Shown here: in pieces, positions 34,914 through 44,892 of the stretch
Position numbering within the stretch: position 1 is the first letter of the stretch
How the letters are laid out: every line of letters begins with the position of its first letter
From: Mucilaginibacter rubeus
GTDB taxonomy: Bacteria > Bacteroidota > Bacteroidia > Sphingobacteriales > Sphingobacteriaceae
Assembly (NCBI RefSeq): GCF_003286415.2
Contig: NZ_CP043450.1
Location: 4,526,001-4,590,000, forward strand
Length of the DNA stretch: 64,000 nt
Direction: 5' to 3'
Notes under the pieces: generated by a model
Seen by the model: only the letters and a program-made list of their open reading frames with translations
Told to the model about the DNA's origin: nothing
Database searches by the model: none
Position numbers and translations under genes: made by a program

Positions 34914-36467
34914 TCACTTATGAACCGTCTTATTCTGTAGCACAATAATGGGCTCAAACATATCCCAATTGGGTTTATAATCTTTCTGGTTCATAAGCCC
35001 CTGCGCTCCTACCGAAAAATTGCCCAGCACAAGATCGGTATCTCCATCGCCATCAATATCACCGGCCTCCATTGAGATCCAGCGGCCCAGCAAATTTACA
35101 GGCACCTCATGAACTTTAAATTTACCAGGACTCAGCTGCTCATGGTAAGTAAAACCTTCGGTGGGATGATACTTGTAATCAGGAAAAAATGCGATCACAG
35201 CCAGGTCAAGATCGCCATCGTGATCAAAATCGGCGGCTATGGCTTTTGAACAGCCGTTGATATGGTAAAAATAGGTTTGTTTAAATTTCCAGTCGCCCTG
35301 GTTGATAAAAATATAAACCCCATGATAGGGTTTAAATACAGGCGAGTAATCATTATTATCGCCGCAGGTATATACAATATCTAATTTACCATCGTGGTTA
35401 AAATCAACCAACTGAAAACTGCTTGAGCCATATACCGGAGGGAAACGCATGATATTACGGGTAATGAAACCACCTTTTTTATCATTTAAAAACAGCCAGA
35501 TACCTTCATCGGCCTGGGCAAATAAACAGGCTATATCAGGCCAGCCGTCACCGTTAAAATCGCCCGTATAAACTATTTCAGCGCCAGGAATTGCTCGAAT
35601 GATCTTCCTTTTAAAAGAATGGTTGGTCTGTTGCTGCAACAGGAACAAGCCCCCTCTGTCACGACCAAAACCGCAACTCACGTAATCCATCAGACCATCT
35701 TTATTAAAATCAGCTGCTGCACTTTTAACGGGACGAGGCAGACTATCTTCCATTAAGGTGGTATCTTTTGATTTCCTGCTGAGATCAATGTGTGTTAACG
35801 TCCCCTTAAGCTGATCGTTTGGCGGAAGTATGCCTATGCAGGTAATTACGGCGCTATTAGGCTCGCTTGCCGATTGATAAAAAATAGCATCGGTAATGGG
35901 TGAATGAAACTTTTTGACAAGCGTGGCCGAGAGATCAGCATTCCAGCGATAAAGCTTATTACCGGCATCGCCTGTATAAAAATGCTTATCAACCGGATTA
36001 AATTTAACCATTGTGGTCATGGCCTCTCCCGATGTCGTATCAATCAACGCAGGTCGTTTCACCGAAAATATAGCCGAATCGATTACAGCATCAGGCTTTG
36101 GAATTTTCAGCTTTTTAGGAGAAGCATAACGGTAGTAAACAGCAATCTTTGTCCAGTCGGCAAGGGAAAGCACCGCATTTGGCCCGGCTATGTATTGATC
36201 CATAAAGGGGCGCATTCCAAGTTTTGTGCCCATAGCGGGCAAAATATATTTATCCCAGGTTGCACTATCCAATAATGAGGCATCAGGAGCTTCATGACAA
36301 CTGCCACAGTATTTAACAGCCGTTTTTCTGGCATCAGCCAAAAGTTCCTCGTCGGTCTTTTCATGATCACCGCAGCTGTTCAAGGCAGCTATCACAGCTG
36401 CAAACATCATAGTTATGAGCAATAATAAACTAAGTCGCTTTATCTTCCCACCTTCGGCTTCCCTCAT
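34914..36467 (-). CDS. Lipoprotein with mono-haem c-type site and FG-GAP (VCBS) repeats
   Basis: A 517-residue lipoprotein (lipobox ALNSC, C32). A single CxxCH haem site, C54-G-S-C-H58, with M79 in a conserved position as the likely distal ligand, makes a small cytochrome domain (45-130). The rest is FG-GAP/VCBS repeats (DFNKDGLMDYVSCG, DFNGDGWPDIACL, DIDGDGDTDLVLG), giving a calcium-binding beta-propeller. ATG 36467 is chosen because it places the signal correctly and leaves 19 bases after the preceding gene. It is last in the susC operon and paralogous to its neighbour. Confidence 0.85.
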   Translation of the reverse strand: MREAEGGKIKRLSLLLLITMMFAAVIAALNSCGDHEKTDEELLADARKTAVKYCGSCHEAPDASLLDSATWDKYILPAMGTKLGMRPFMDQYIAGPNAVLSLADWTKIAVYYRYASPKKLKIPKPDAVIDSAIFSVKRPALIDTTSGEAMTTMVKFNPVDKHFYTGDAGNKLYRWNADLSATLVKKFHSPITDAIFYQSASEPNSAVITCIGILPPNDQLKGTLTHIDLSRKSKDTTLMEDSLPRPVKSAAADFNKDGLMDYVSCGFGRDRGGLFLLQQQTNHSFKRKIIRAIPGAEIVYTGDFNGDGWPDIACLFAQADEGIWLFLNDKKGGFITRNIMRFPPVYGSSSFQLVDFNHDGKLDIVYTCGDNNDYSPVFKPYHGVYIFINQGDWKFKQTYFYHINGCSKAIAADFDHDGDLDLAVIAFFPDYKYHPTEGFTYHEQLSPGKFKVHEVPVNLLGRWISMEAGDIDGDGDTDLVLGNFSVGAQGLMNQKDYKPNWDMFEPIIVLQNKTVHK

Positions 36468-36486
36468 TTTCAATTTGGATATAGCG

Positions 36487-38052
36487 TTACTTTTTGGTGT
36501 GATTTTCAAGTACTACCAGCGGCAGGTGCTTGTCCCAATTAGGCTTAAAGCCATCCTGAAACATAAAGCCATCAGCATAGTTACCTAAAACAAGGTCGGG
36601 TTGGCCATCATTATTCAGATCTGTCATTTCCATGCACATCCAGTGGCCGTATTGACTAATTGGCGGGGCGTGCGGTTTAAAATCAAACGGCTTGCTTTGT
36701 TCAAAATAAATAAATTCCTCGGCAGGTGTGTTCTTCATGTCTGCAAAGAAGGCTATAGTAGCAATATCGATATCACCATCGCCATCAAAATCGGCAGCTA
36801 TTGCTTTGGTACAACCGTTTATCGGGTAAAACCAGCGCTGTTTAAAATTCCAATTGCCGGTATTGGTGAAAATATATAAGCCATGGTAAGGTTTCAAAAT
36901 CCGCGAATCGCGATAATTATAGCCACATGTTAATACCAGGTCGAGTTTACCGTCATGATCCATATCAACCAGCTGAAAACTGCTTGAACCGTATACAGGT
37001 GGAAAATGCAGCAGGTTGCGGGTAGTAAAACCTCCGTTTTTGTCATTTAATAAAAGCCAAAGGCCTTCATCGCCACTCCCTGTCAGGAGCATAACATCCG
37101 TCCAGCCATCATTATTAAAATCGCCGGCTAAAGCCTGTGCGGCACCCGGCTTGTCATAAATGGTCTGCTGATCATAAGTATGATCCTTATTTTGCTTAAG
37201 CAGGTAAACCCCGCCTTTAAACTTACCCTGACCGCAAACTACAATATCCTGCAATCCATCCTTATTAAAATCGCCGACTGCAGTGCCAACCGGACGTGGC
37301 AGATCTGACGCGATATAAGTTTGATCGTTATTAACCACTTTGGCATCCAGATTAACCTTCACTACCTTGCCATTTGGAAAATCAATTGGCGCCATACGGC
37401 CTATGCAGGAGAAAAAGCCCACATTATGTCCCAAGCTATCCTTGCCAAAAGTTACATCAACGGCTGCCGATGGAAGTTTGGCAATAGAATCCATTTTTAA
37501 ATTGCTATCCCAGATATTCAGTTTTTCATCAACCGCGTCGGCACTGTACAATTTATGCGTAGCCGGATTGGTGGCTACCATGGTAGTGAAGCTTGTATAA
37601 CTTACCGGTGCAGGCTTTTTAAGTGTGAAACCCGCCCAATCATTCATCAGCGGAATGGGCTTTTTAGCAGGAAGCACTGTGTCAGGAGCTGCCTTTTTAT
37701 AATAATCTAAAATAGCAGTCCACTCGGCAATGGTAGCTCCTGCAGTATCAAGCGGATCATTTTTAAAATAAGACGAGCCACCATAAGTTGAAATATGCAG
37801 CGACGGCGCCATGTTAACCAACGTATGATTAAGCCAAACATCTTTTGGCAATGCATCAACAGGTACCAACGAATGACAACGGGTGCATTTTAACTGTACC
37901 AGGTTTTTACCATCAACTATAACATCGCCGGTAAGTTTATATGGTTGGTAAGCCTGCTTATGCTTACAGCTATTAAAAAGTGCCAAACCGGCAATTATTG
38001 CAGAAAATGATAACAGGGATGATATGGTTAACGTGCTTTTTTTAATAGTCAT
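36487..38052 (-). CDS. Paralogous mono-haem FG-GAP lipoprotein
   Basis: A 521-residue lipoprotein (lipobox FNSC, C29). Haem site C56-T-R-C-H60, with M81 at the same distance from the histidine as in the paralogue. The FG-GAP propeller follows, with repeats DFNKDGLQDIVVCG, DFNNDGWTDVMLL and DMDHDGKLDLVLT. Sequence identity between the two is obvious along the propeller (for example the shared run NGGFTTRN / NGGFITRN and VYGSSSFQLVD). It lies 15 bases after the haloperoxidase gene. It is inferred to receive or deliver electrons at the surface. Confidence 0.85.
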   Translation of the reverse strand: MTIKKSTLTISSLLSFSAIIAGLALFNSCKHKQAYQPYKLTGDVIVDGKNLVQLKCTRCHSLVPVDALPKDVWLNHTLVNMAPSLHISTYGGSSYFKNDPLDTAGATIAEWTAILDYYKKAAPDTVLPAKKPIPLMNDWAGFTLKKPAPVSYTSFTTMVATNPATHKLYSADAVDEKLNIWDSNLKMDSIAKLPSAAVDVTFGKDSLGHNVGFFSCIGRMAPIDFPNGKVVKVNLDAKVVNNDQTYIASDLPRPVGTAVGDFNKDGLQDIVVCGQGKFKGGVYLLKQNKDHTYDQQTIYDKPGAAQALAGDFNNDGWTDVMLLTGSGDEGLWLLLNDKNGGFTTRNLLHFPPVYGSSSFQLVDMDHDGKLDLVLTCGYNYRDSRILKPYHGLYIFTNTGNWNFKQRWFYPINGCTKAIAADFDGDGDIDIATIAFFADMKNTPAEEFIYFEQSKPFDFKPHAPPISQYGHWMCMEMTDLNNDGQPDLVLGNYADGFMFQDGFKPNWDKHLPLVVLENHTKK

Positions 38053-38067
38053 AAGATGGTTAAGCCG

Positions 38068-39390
38068 CTATTTTTTTAGTTTCAGTTTTTTCCAGATATA
38101 CTCACCCACCTGACGGCCTTGCACAGCGCCCTGGTCAACACTGTTACGGAAGTGGATACCTCCATAAAACCTGCTAACAGAAGTTTCATCGGCAGCTTTC
38201 AAGAAAGAATCAAAGTGGCGCTGCATCCCAATATAGCGCAGATCGCTGGTATCCTGGTAGGCAAAGTTATCGCCAAATAAATGCGTAAGCACTACTGCCG
38301 AAGCGCCGCTGATGTCACTATGCCCGCTTGGATATTCAGGGAACGGAGGGGTTTGCAGCATAGGCAGCCAGTCGTGGTCAATTTTATCGTTGATGATGGT
38401 TACCGGCCTTATGTAGTTAGTTTCGTATTTAACCTGCCAGCCGCAAATAAAAGCATCATACAAGGCTATTGATGTAAGCGCGTAAGCCTGCGCGGTCTTT
38501 ACCACATCGGCATGGGTTTGCTTGCAGGCAATGGCGGTTATACCAATCCAGTGACCGCCTGGGGTGATCTTTTTATTAGCAAACATCATGTGCCCGTTGT
38601 GCTCAATAACAAAAGGGTTATCGTCCCAAAACTTAGCAATCGTTTTTTGCTCCGGGGTGATGTTTTTGCTTTGGTTATACACCTCCATGGTTTGTTTGAA
38701 ATACTGACTATCCTTGCTTTCACTAAAAGCAGGAGGAGGCGGCAACGGGAACATAGTTGAAGTATCAACCGCGAAAGTGTGCATAGTACCCCAGCAAAAC
38801 TCAACTCCGTCCAGGTAATCGGGTGGTGTTGGATGCCAGTTACCGGGATTATCGTTACCTAAAAACCTGGGTTTGCCACGGGTTTGAGGATAATTATCAA
38901 CCGATGCCCTTTTTAATATATACTTACCAATCTTTTCGCCAAACGCCATGGAACGGGCATAGGTTGAGTCATCAAGATTATCTTTATACATGGCGTAAAC
39001 CTTGGCCTCGTATTTTTTCAATGAATCTATCGAAAATGTAACCTTATGCGCCACCGTAAAAAAAGCGTTTGTAGCGGCAAGTGTATAATTATACTTTACT
39101 CCTTGCTGAGGCTGTGGCGGCTGGCCAAAAGCCTTAAGCTGTGCAGTGATAGAATTATATTCAGGCTTTTCGTAACGAAGCGCCTCATAGGCAGCAAGTG
39201 TAGCATATCCATAAATACGACTGGCTACCGGAGGGGTAAAAACATCATATATAATAACCTGCGTAAGCTGATCAACGTTGTTATGAATAACGTCTTCATC
39301 CTTAATCAGTGGTATCTTTTTAGCCTTACCTCCGCAACCTAAAATAAGGGCACAACTTGCAGCGGCTATGAATATCCTCAAGATTCTCAT
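38068..39390 (-). CDS. Vanadium-dependent haloperoxidase/PAP2-fold lipoprotein
   Basis: A 440-residue lipoprotein (lipobox LILGC). The vanadate pocket is complete by comparison with fungal chloroperoxidase: K321 and R328 (KYETNYIRP), S355-G-H357 (PEYPSGHS), R407 and H413 (SRFYGGIHF). The family oxidises halides with hydrogen peroxide, and related PAP2 members are phosphatases; the spacing K-x6-R and R-x5-H favours the vanadium enzymes. Halide choice is unknown. It is 10 bases after the ASPIC gene. Placement in a SusCD operon with haem proteins is unusual. Confidence 0.88.
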   Translation of the reverse strand: MRILRIFIAAASCALILGCGGKAKKIPLIKDEDVIHNNVDQLTQVIIYDVFTPPVASRIYGYATLAAYEALRYEKPEYNSITAQLKAFGQPPQPQQGVKYNYTLAATNAFFTVAHKVTFSIDSLKKYEAKVYAMYKDNLDDSTYARSMAFGEKIGKYILKRASVDNYPQTRGKPRFLGNDNPGNWHPTPPDYLDGVEFCWGTMHTFAVDTSTMFPLPPPPAFSESKDSQYFKQTMEVYNQSKNITPEQKTIAKFWDDNPFVIEHNGHMMFANKKITPGGHWIGITAIACKQTHADVVKTAQAYALTSIALYDAFICGWQVKYETNYIRPVTIINDKIDHDWLPMLQTPPFPEYPSGHSDISGASAVVLTHLFGDNFAYQDTSDLRYIGMQRHFDSFLKAADETSVSRFYGGIHFRNSVDQGAVQGRQVGEYIWKKLKLKK

Positions 39391-39400
39391 TTATAATAGT

Positions 39401-42400
39401 TTAATTAATTGGAATATTTCGTTGATGGCCATAGCTGTCGGTTATGGTTACCGAAGCCATGTTATCATCAATATTAATAAATCTGCCCGACTGCGACAAG
39501 AAAGAATTGCCATTATAAAATTCCTGTCTGGCGGTTTTACCATTCTTGTATTTTACAGTAGCAAACGCGTCAAGCGGCTGCAGACTGTATGTTTTAACCG
39601 GCCTTTTCAACTCAAATAGTTTCATGGCGTCACGGTTTTGGGTAGCGGCCAGCAGGTAATTGCCCCTGGCTCCCTTAAGCTTAACCAATGCCTTACCATT
39701 ACCAGGAATATAAATACCGCTTTGCATAATGCTGAGTGGTTTAAAGCCTCCTTTGCCATCGCCTTTAAGTAGCAAACCGTTAAATGCATCGTAACGGCCG
39801 GTTGCCACTTCGGTACCGTAGTCATTACCGTTTAGTGCAACGTCAAGATTGCCGTCCCCATCAAAATCATCAACGGTAATTCCGCATAACTCAGACATCT
39901 GTGCTTCAACAGGTAGCGGAATGGCGGTGAATTTCCCAGCTCCATCATTACGTAAATAAACCGACTGCAAATAATTCACTTTTAAACGAATTGCTCCTTC
40001 GCGCATTTTGGGTGTTATTACCGAATCCATTGTAGCGGTTGCAAATGATCGGTAGTTTTGGAACTTGATACGCATGCTGATCATCTGCTTAACAATATCA
40101 TCACGACCAAAAGCCGGGAATTCCTGTAGTTTACCTTCCTGATCTTTCAGAAAAACAGACGGGAAAGCATCATAGCTACCGTTGTTGTCAAAATCTTTGG
40201 CTGTGATATAAATCGGGTACTGATCGCTTGCTTTATAAAAAGTATTTAAACCCGTGTTACCTACAATATAGTCGGTATCACCATCGTGGTCAAAATCGCC
40301 GGCGGCAATAGTATTCCACCAGCCAAGCTTATTTTCAACACCAGTACTTTGCGTTACATTTTTGTAAACGCCATGATCATTTTTAAGGAAAGTGATCGGC
40401 ATCCACTCGCCTGTAAGGATCAGATCGGGCCAGCCATCGTTATTAAAATCGGTAAAAGTGGCGTCACAAACCAGGCCGATGTTATTTAATTCTTTAGCTA
40501 CCGACGCAGATACGTCCGTGAATTTAACAACACCGTTTTTACTATCATTACGCAAAATAAAGCTTGATACCGGCTTAGGATAATTCCATGGATCAACGCG
40601 ACCTGATACAAACAAGTCCATTTTACCGTCGCGGTTTATATCTGCTGCTTTTACACACAATTTGCTGGTCAGATTTTTAGGTAATGCATCCGGCTGTAAT
40701 TTAAAATTACCTTTTCCGTCATTAACATAAAGTCTGTCCTGGTAATTTGATGAGCCCGGTTCGCTTTCATAGCCGCCGCTGGCTACATACAAATCAAGGT
40801 CGCCATCGCCATCGGCATCAAAAAGCAACATGCCTTCGTCCTTAATCCGCACCGGCGATATCATATGCGCCATATCATTAGGGTTACCAACAGGTGCAAT
40901 AGTATTAGGCTGAGGTACCAGATCGCGCTGAATAAACTTACCGCTGGCTTGCTGCAACAATAACTGAGCAGGATATTTGGTTGTACCTCCTACAACCATA
41001 TCATCAAAACCATTGCCATCCACATCGCCAACCGCTACAGCCGGCGTATATTCAGATAGTTTATGCGGAAGCAGCTTCTGAACGTTAAAGTCGATATAGT
41101 CCTGATCGTTATGTTTATAAGTTATCCCTGCCGATTTGGTGACGTCTTTAAATAACGCAACATTATCTATAGCCAGTTGCTTGTTACTATACTCAAGCTT
41201 TGCATCGGCAATTTTAACCTGGATTGTTTGATTGGTTTTAACATTGGTAAGCACCTGCTTTTTACCGTTATCCCAGCGAATCACCACCGAATCGAGCCTG
41301 GAAACGTTACCTAAGCCAAAATGGGCAATATTCTGGATGGTTGATAAATAGCCGCGATATGGTGTATTTTCATAATACTGATGTTTGCCATGATCATAAT
41401 AGATATCGGCAAAGGCACCAAGGCCGTTCAGATTTTTAGCGCGGCCATGAAATTGTATATGAAAGTAATTGCTATTGTTTAGCGCGTTTTTACGGGAAGT
41501 ATTTTTGTAGATGAATGCTTCGTCGTTAATATTGTTAATCACCATATCCATGGTGCCATCATTATCCAGATCGGCATAAGCACAACCGTTTGAAAACGAC
41601 GGAACGCTCAGTCCCCAACTTTTGGTTACATCCTCAAATTGTACACCATTGGTATTGCGGAACGCGTAATTAGGTATTTTCACAACCGGAATCTGGTCAA
41701 GCACTTGCTGGGTTGACGCTACAGAATAGGCCATCTGCCTAAAGGTTATAAAATCATGATCGGTTACATCGCGCGGGTAACCATTGGTTATCACAATATC
41801 GCGATAGCCGTCATTATCAAAATCAGTTATCATAGGGCCCCAGCTCCAGTCTGTCTGGCCTACACCACTTAAAAAAGCCACATCACTAAATGAGGGATCA
41901 CCAATGGAATCATTGCCTCCAACTCGCGGACCATTATTTAATTGCAGCGTATTACGGGTATATTGATACTGGTATTTATACCTATCAAAATTTTGAAATA
42001 TCTGGTAGTTATTTGGTGGCATGAACATCTTTTTCCGGTAGTTATCCTCGGGGTTCATGTCAACCTCAAAAACATCGGCAAGGCCATCATTATTCACATC
42101 CTCAATATCCTGCCCCATCGAGCTGAATGCAGTGTGTTTAAAATACTCCTGTACCTTATCGGTAAAGGTACCGTTACCGTTATTGATGTATAAAATGTTA
42201 TCTGTTAAAAAATCGTTGGTTACGTAAATGTCTTTCCATCCATCGCGGTTAATATCAACAATGGTAGCCGCATGGCCATATCCTTCGGTGCCTATACCCG
42301 CCTGTTTTGATACATTGGTATAAACGGGATGCTTTAGCACCGGATCCCAGTCGCAACGGAAAAGTTGCCCCGTACTGCGGTGGGTTCCATTAGTAATTAT

Positions 42401-43015
42401 TGGCCTGAAAGTGCTTTGATTATCACCCGCTACAGCCTCATTAACGGTAAGGTACATATCCAGGTCGCCATCATTATCATAATCAAAAAACGATGCCATA
42501 GTGGAGTGTAGCTTTACATTAAGCCCGTATTCCTTAGCCATTTCTTTAAAATGCGGTATACCATCCTTACCTATACCCTGGTTTACATAAAGCAGGTTAG
42601 TGCGCTTAACCGAATCATCAAGCAAGGTATAACACACATAAATATCCATGAGTCCGTCGTTATTAATATCAACAACGGCCACTCCCCTGCCCCATCCGCC
42701 GCTGCCGCCAACACCTGCCGCCGTGGTTACATCATCAAATTTCATGTCTCCTTTGTTGAGGTATAGCTTGTTTGATGTAGTATTGGCCACAAAGTAAATA
42801 TCCTGCAAACCATCATTATTGAAATCGCCTATCCCTACTCCACCGCCATTATACAAGTTAAGCTTGGTTAAGGGATTAATGGCATCGTTTTCAACAATTT
42901 TATTATTGAAGGTAATACCAGAGTGCGAGGAAGGGATCTGTTCAAAAAGTGTAGCTTTTTTACATGCACTAAATAAAACGGCAACCAGGCAAACAAGGGG
43001 AAAGGTGTACTTCAT
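39401..43015 (-). CDS. Giant FG-GAP/VCBS lipoprotein with ASPIC-UnbV domain
   Basis: A 1204-residue lipoprotein (lipobox LFSAC, C18). An N-terminal FG-GAP propeller (about 55-470: DFNNDGLQDIYFV, DINNDGLMDIYVC and others) is followed by an ASPIC/UnbV domain (about 520-600, GLGAFADIYYDHGKHQYYENTPYRG). A second FG-GAP set (about 640-1100) and a C-terminal strand-rich tail follow. The family is common in marine and soil bacteria and of unknown function. A perfect terminator precedes it. It heads the redox part of the susC operon. Confidence 0.88.
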   Translation of the reverse strand: MKYTFPLVCLVAVLFSACKKATLFEQIPSSHSGITFNNKIVENDAINPLTKLNLYNGGGVGIGDFNNDGLQDIYFVANTTSNKLYLNKGDMKFDDVTTAAGVGGSGGWGRGVAVVDINNDGLMDIYVCYTLLDDSVKRTNLLYVNQGIGKDGIPHFKEMAKEYGLNVKLHSTMASFFDYDNDGDLDMYLTVNEAVAGDNQSTFRPIITNGTHRSTGQLFRCDWDPVLKHPVYTNVSKQAGIGTEGYGHAATIVDINRDGWKDIYVTNDFLTDNILYINNGNGTFTDKVQEYFKHTAFSSMGQDIEDVNNDGLADVFEVDMNPEDNYRKKMFMPPNNYQIFQNFDRYKYQYQYTRNTLQLNNGPRVGGNDSIGDPSFSDVAFLSGVGQTDWSWGPMITDFDNDGYRDIVITNGYPRDVTDHDFITFRQMAYSVASTQQVLDQIPVVKIPNYAFRNTNGVQFEDVTKSWGLSVPSFSNGCAYADLDNDGTMDMVINNINDEAFIYKNTSRKNALNNSNYFHIQFHGRAKNLNGLGAFADIYYDHGKHQYYENTPYRGYLSTIQNIAHFGLGNVSRLDSVVIRWDNGKKQVLTNVKTNQTIQVKIADAKLEYSNKQLAIDNVALFKDVTKSAGITYKHNDQDYIDFNVQKLLPHKLSEYTPAVAVGDVDGNGFDDMVVGGTTKYPAQLLLQQASGKFIQRDLVPQPNTIAPVGNPNDMAHMISPVRIKDEGMLLFDADGDGDLDLYVASGGYESEPGSSNYQDRLYVNDGKGNFKLQPDALPKNLTSKLCVKAADINRDGKMDLFVSGRVDPWNYPKPVSSFILRNDSKNGVVKFTDVSASVAKELNNIGLVCDATFTDFNNDGWPDLILTGEWMPITFLKNDHGVYKNVTQSTGVENKLGWWNTIAAGDFDHDGDTDYIVGNTGLNTFYKASDQYPIYITAKDFDNNGSYDAFPSVFLKDQEGKLQEFPAFGRDDIVKQMISMRIKFQNYRSFATATMDSVITPKMREGAIRLKVNYLQSVYLRNDGAGKFTAIPLPVEAQMSELCGITVDDFDGDGNLDVALNGNDYGTEVATGRYDAFNGLLLKGDGKGGFKPLSIMQSGIYIPGNGKALVKLKGARGNYLLAATQNRDAMKLFELKRPVKTYSLQPLDAFATVKYKNGKTARQEFYNGNSFLSQSGRFINIDDNMASVTITDSYGHQRNIPIN

Positions 43016-43040
43016 TATTTGGTTAGTAAACTATAAAAAA

Positions 43041-43064
43041 AGGTGGAGATAAATATCTCCACCT
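43041..43064 (-). terminator. Intrinsic terminator inside the susC operon, between susD and the ASPIC gene
   Basis: A perfect 10-bp stem AGGTGGAGAT/ATCTCCACCT with a 4-base loop, followed on the minus strand by a run of seven T. There is no TAnnTTTG promoter in the 25 bases left before the ASPIC start, so it probably attenuates rather than ends transcription. Confidence 0.75.
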
Positions 43065-43094
43065 AAAGTTAAATATTTTAAAATCAATGGTTAA

Positions 43095-44864
43095 TTAATA
43101 ACCAGGATTTTGTTTCAGTTTTGATGCACCGGTTGAACCAGAAAGGTCAATTTCACTTTGAGGTATTGCGTAATATTCGTTTTTACCTTTAGTAAAGTGG
43201 GCACCGTTAAGCTGTGAGTTAGTGTTAATATCATATGCAAAGAAAGCATTGATCTCATCAGCCATGCTGCCTGTACCCTGATCCCAACGTTGTAAGTCGA
43301 AGAAACGCTGTCCTTCCATAGCCAGTTCAAGCTTACGCTCAAAATGGATAGCCGTACGGGCATAAGTTTTATCAGAAAACGCGCCTGCAGGATAAGGTTT
43401 AACCAAATAATTATCAGCAGGAGTGGTTTTTACTGTATACTCAGATTTTGACGGATCGTAAGGAGAATTTAAGTAAACCCACCAAACCGGATTTGCAGCA
43501 CGGGCACGTACCAGGTTAACGTATTGTAGTGCCTTATCGGTACTTCCAACTTCAACCTCAGCTTCAGCAGCCATTAAAAGCACATCGCTCCAACGCATTA
43601 AGTTTACGTTGTTTGAGGTAACCTCGTTAGCAGCCCAATAGTTTTCAGTACTTGAGTTAGTGCCTTTTTCGGCAGATGAGTAAACATTTTTACGTGGGTT
43701 GAAAACACCATCCGTAGGGTCACGGATCCAGCTTGCAGGAGGATTACCCCAGTCAAGGTATGGTACATTAGGCCGGCCCATAGTGATGTCAATACGTGGA
43801 TCTACTGTACCAGTATATGGATCAGTTTTACCACTTACTTTTTTACCAGTGTTGTATGAAGTAAACAATGGTAAACCATTAGCGTCGGTTTTAAAAGAGT
43901 TACCTAATGATTGTGAAGGGTTAAACCAACCGCAGCATGCACCAGGGCCGCTGTTGTAAGGGAAGTTCAACTCATCACCCGTATTACCGTTATTACCACC
44001 CGAGTTATCGTTAACAGAAGCCTGAGCAGCAAAAACTGATTCAACACTGTTTTTCTGACCTGCCTGAGGGCTAAAGTTTTTCTGCATGTTATCGTTCAAT
44101 GCAAAATGATCGCCGCTTGGTTTTGTACCGTTAGGAATCAGGTTGTCATATAACGCTTTGGCATCTGCAAATTTGTGCTGGAACATTTTGGCTTTTGCCA
44201 TGTAAGCTATAGCAATCCATTTATTAGCACGGCCTTTTTGTGATTGAGTAGCAGGGATATTATCAATACCTGCCTGTAAATCAGCTTCGATATTAGGCCA
44301 GATGTCCTTATCGTTAGGCTGGTTAGCATCGGCTTGTGTTTCATCGATATAAGGAATCATGTTGTACATTTTCTTAAGCTCCATGTAGTAATAGCCTCTT
44401 AAGAAACGAGCCTCACCTGTAATCCTTTTAACGTCATCGGCACCGATATCTTTTGCTAAAGGAAGTGTACGTAAAACGTCATTAGCACGGCTTACACCGT
44501 TAAAGCAAAGCTGATATTTTGATTTGATGTAAACGTTAGAAGTAGAATAGGTAAAGTTACCAACAGGTAAAGCGTCATTACCACCGTCTGATGGTTCTGA
44601 ACCTTTGTAAGCATCGCCTGCGGCAACGCTACCAAACAGCCAGTTTGAACCGGCAGCATCAATACCGCCACCGTTACCACCCACACCGTCAAGCAAAGAA
44701 TATGTACCAATCAATAAACTTTCAACACCTGTTTTATTGGCCACAATATTCGGGCTTAAGCTCTGAAGTATCGGCCTGTTAAGCATATCCTTGCGGCACG
44801 CATACACCAGGCACACCAACAGTAACACTATTGGTATGATCAGTTTCATTTGAATTTTTTTCAT
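43095..44864 (-). CDS. SusD/RagB-family outer-membrane lipoprotein
   Basis: A 589-residue SusD homologue (lipobox LVYAC). It has the SusD plan of TPR helices with a C-terminal ligand-binding region (AIHFERKLELAMEGQRFFDLQRW is the family signature; the sequence is shown in part only). It caps the SusC barrel and captures a glycan or other ligand for import. It lies 28 bases after susC. Ligand specificity cannot be read; aromatic residues in the middle suggest a carbohydrate. Confidence 0.94.
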   Translation of the reverse strand: MKKIQMKLIIPIVLLLVCLVYACRKDMLNRPILQSLSPNIVANKTGVESLLIGTYSLLDGVGGNGGGIDAAGSNWLFGSVAAGDAYKGSEPSDGGNDALPVGNFTYSTSNVYIKSKYQLCFNGVSRANDVLRTLPLAKDIGADDVKRITGEARFLRGYYYMELKKMYNMIPYIDETQADANQPNDKDIWPNIEADLQAGIDNIPATQSQKGRANKWIAIAYMAKAKMFQHKFADAKALYDNLIPNGTKPSGDHFALNDNMQKNFSPQAGQKNSVESVFAAQASVNDNSGGNNGNTGDELNFPYNSGPGACCGWFNPSQSLGNSFKTDANGLPLFTSYNTGKKVSGKTDPYTGTVDPRIDITMGRPNVPYLDWGNPPASWIRDPTDGVFNPRKNVYSSAEKGTNSSTENYWAANEVTSNNVNLMRWSDVLLMAAEAEVEVGSTDKALQYVNLVRARAANPVWWVYLNSPYDPSKSEYTVKTTPADNYLVKPYPAGAFSDKTYARTAIHFERKLELAMEGQRFFDLQRWDQGTGSMADEINAFFAYDINTNSQLNGAHFTKGKNEYYAIPQSEIDLSGSTGASKLKQNPGY

Positions 44865-44892
44865 AACTTTTATATTAAAAATTTGTCACACA

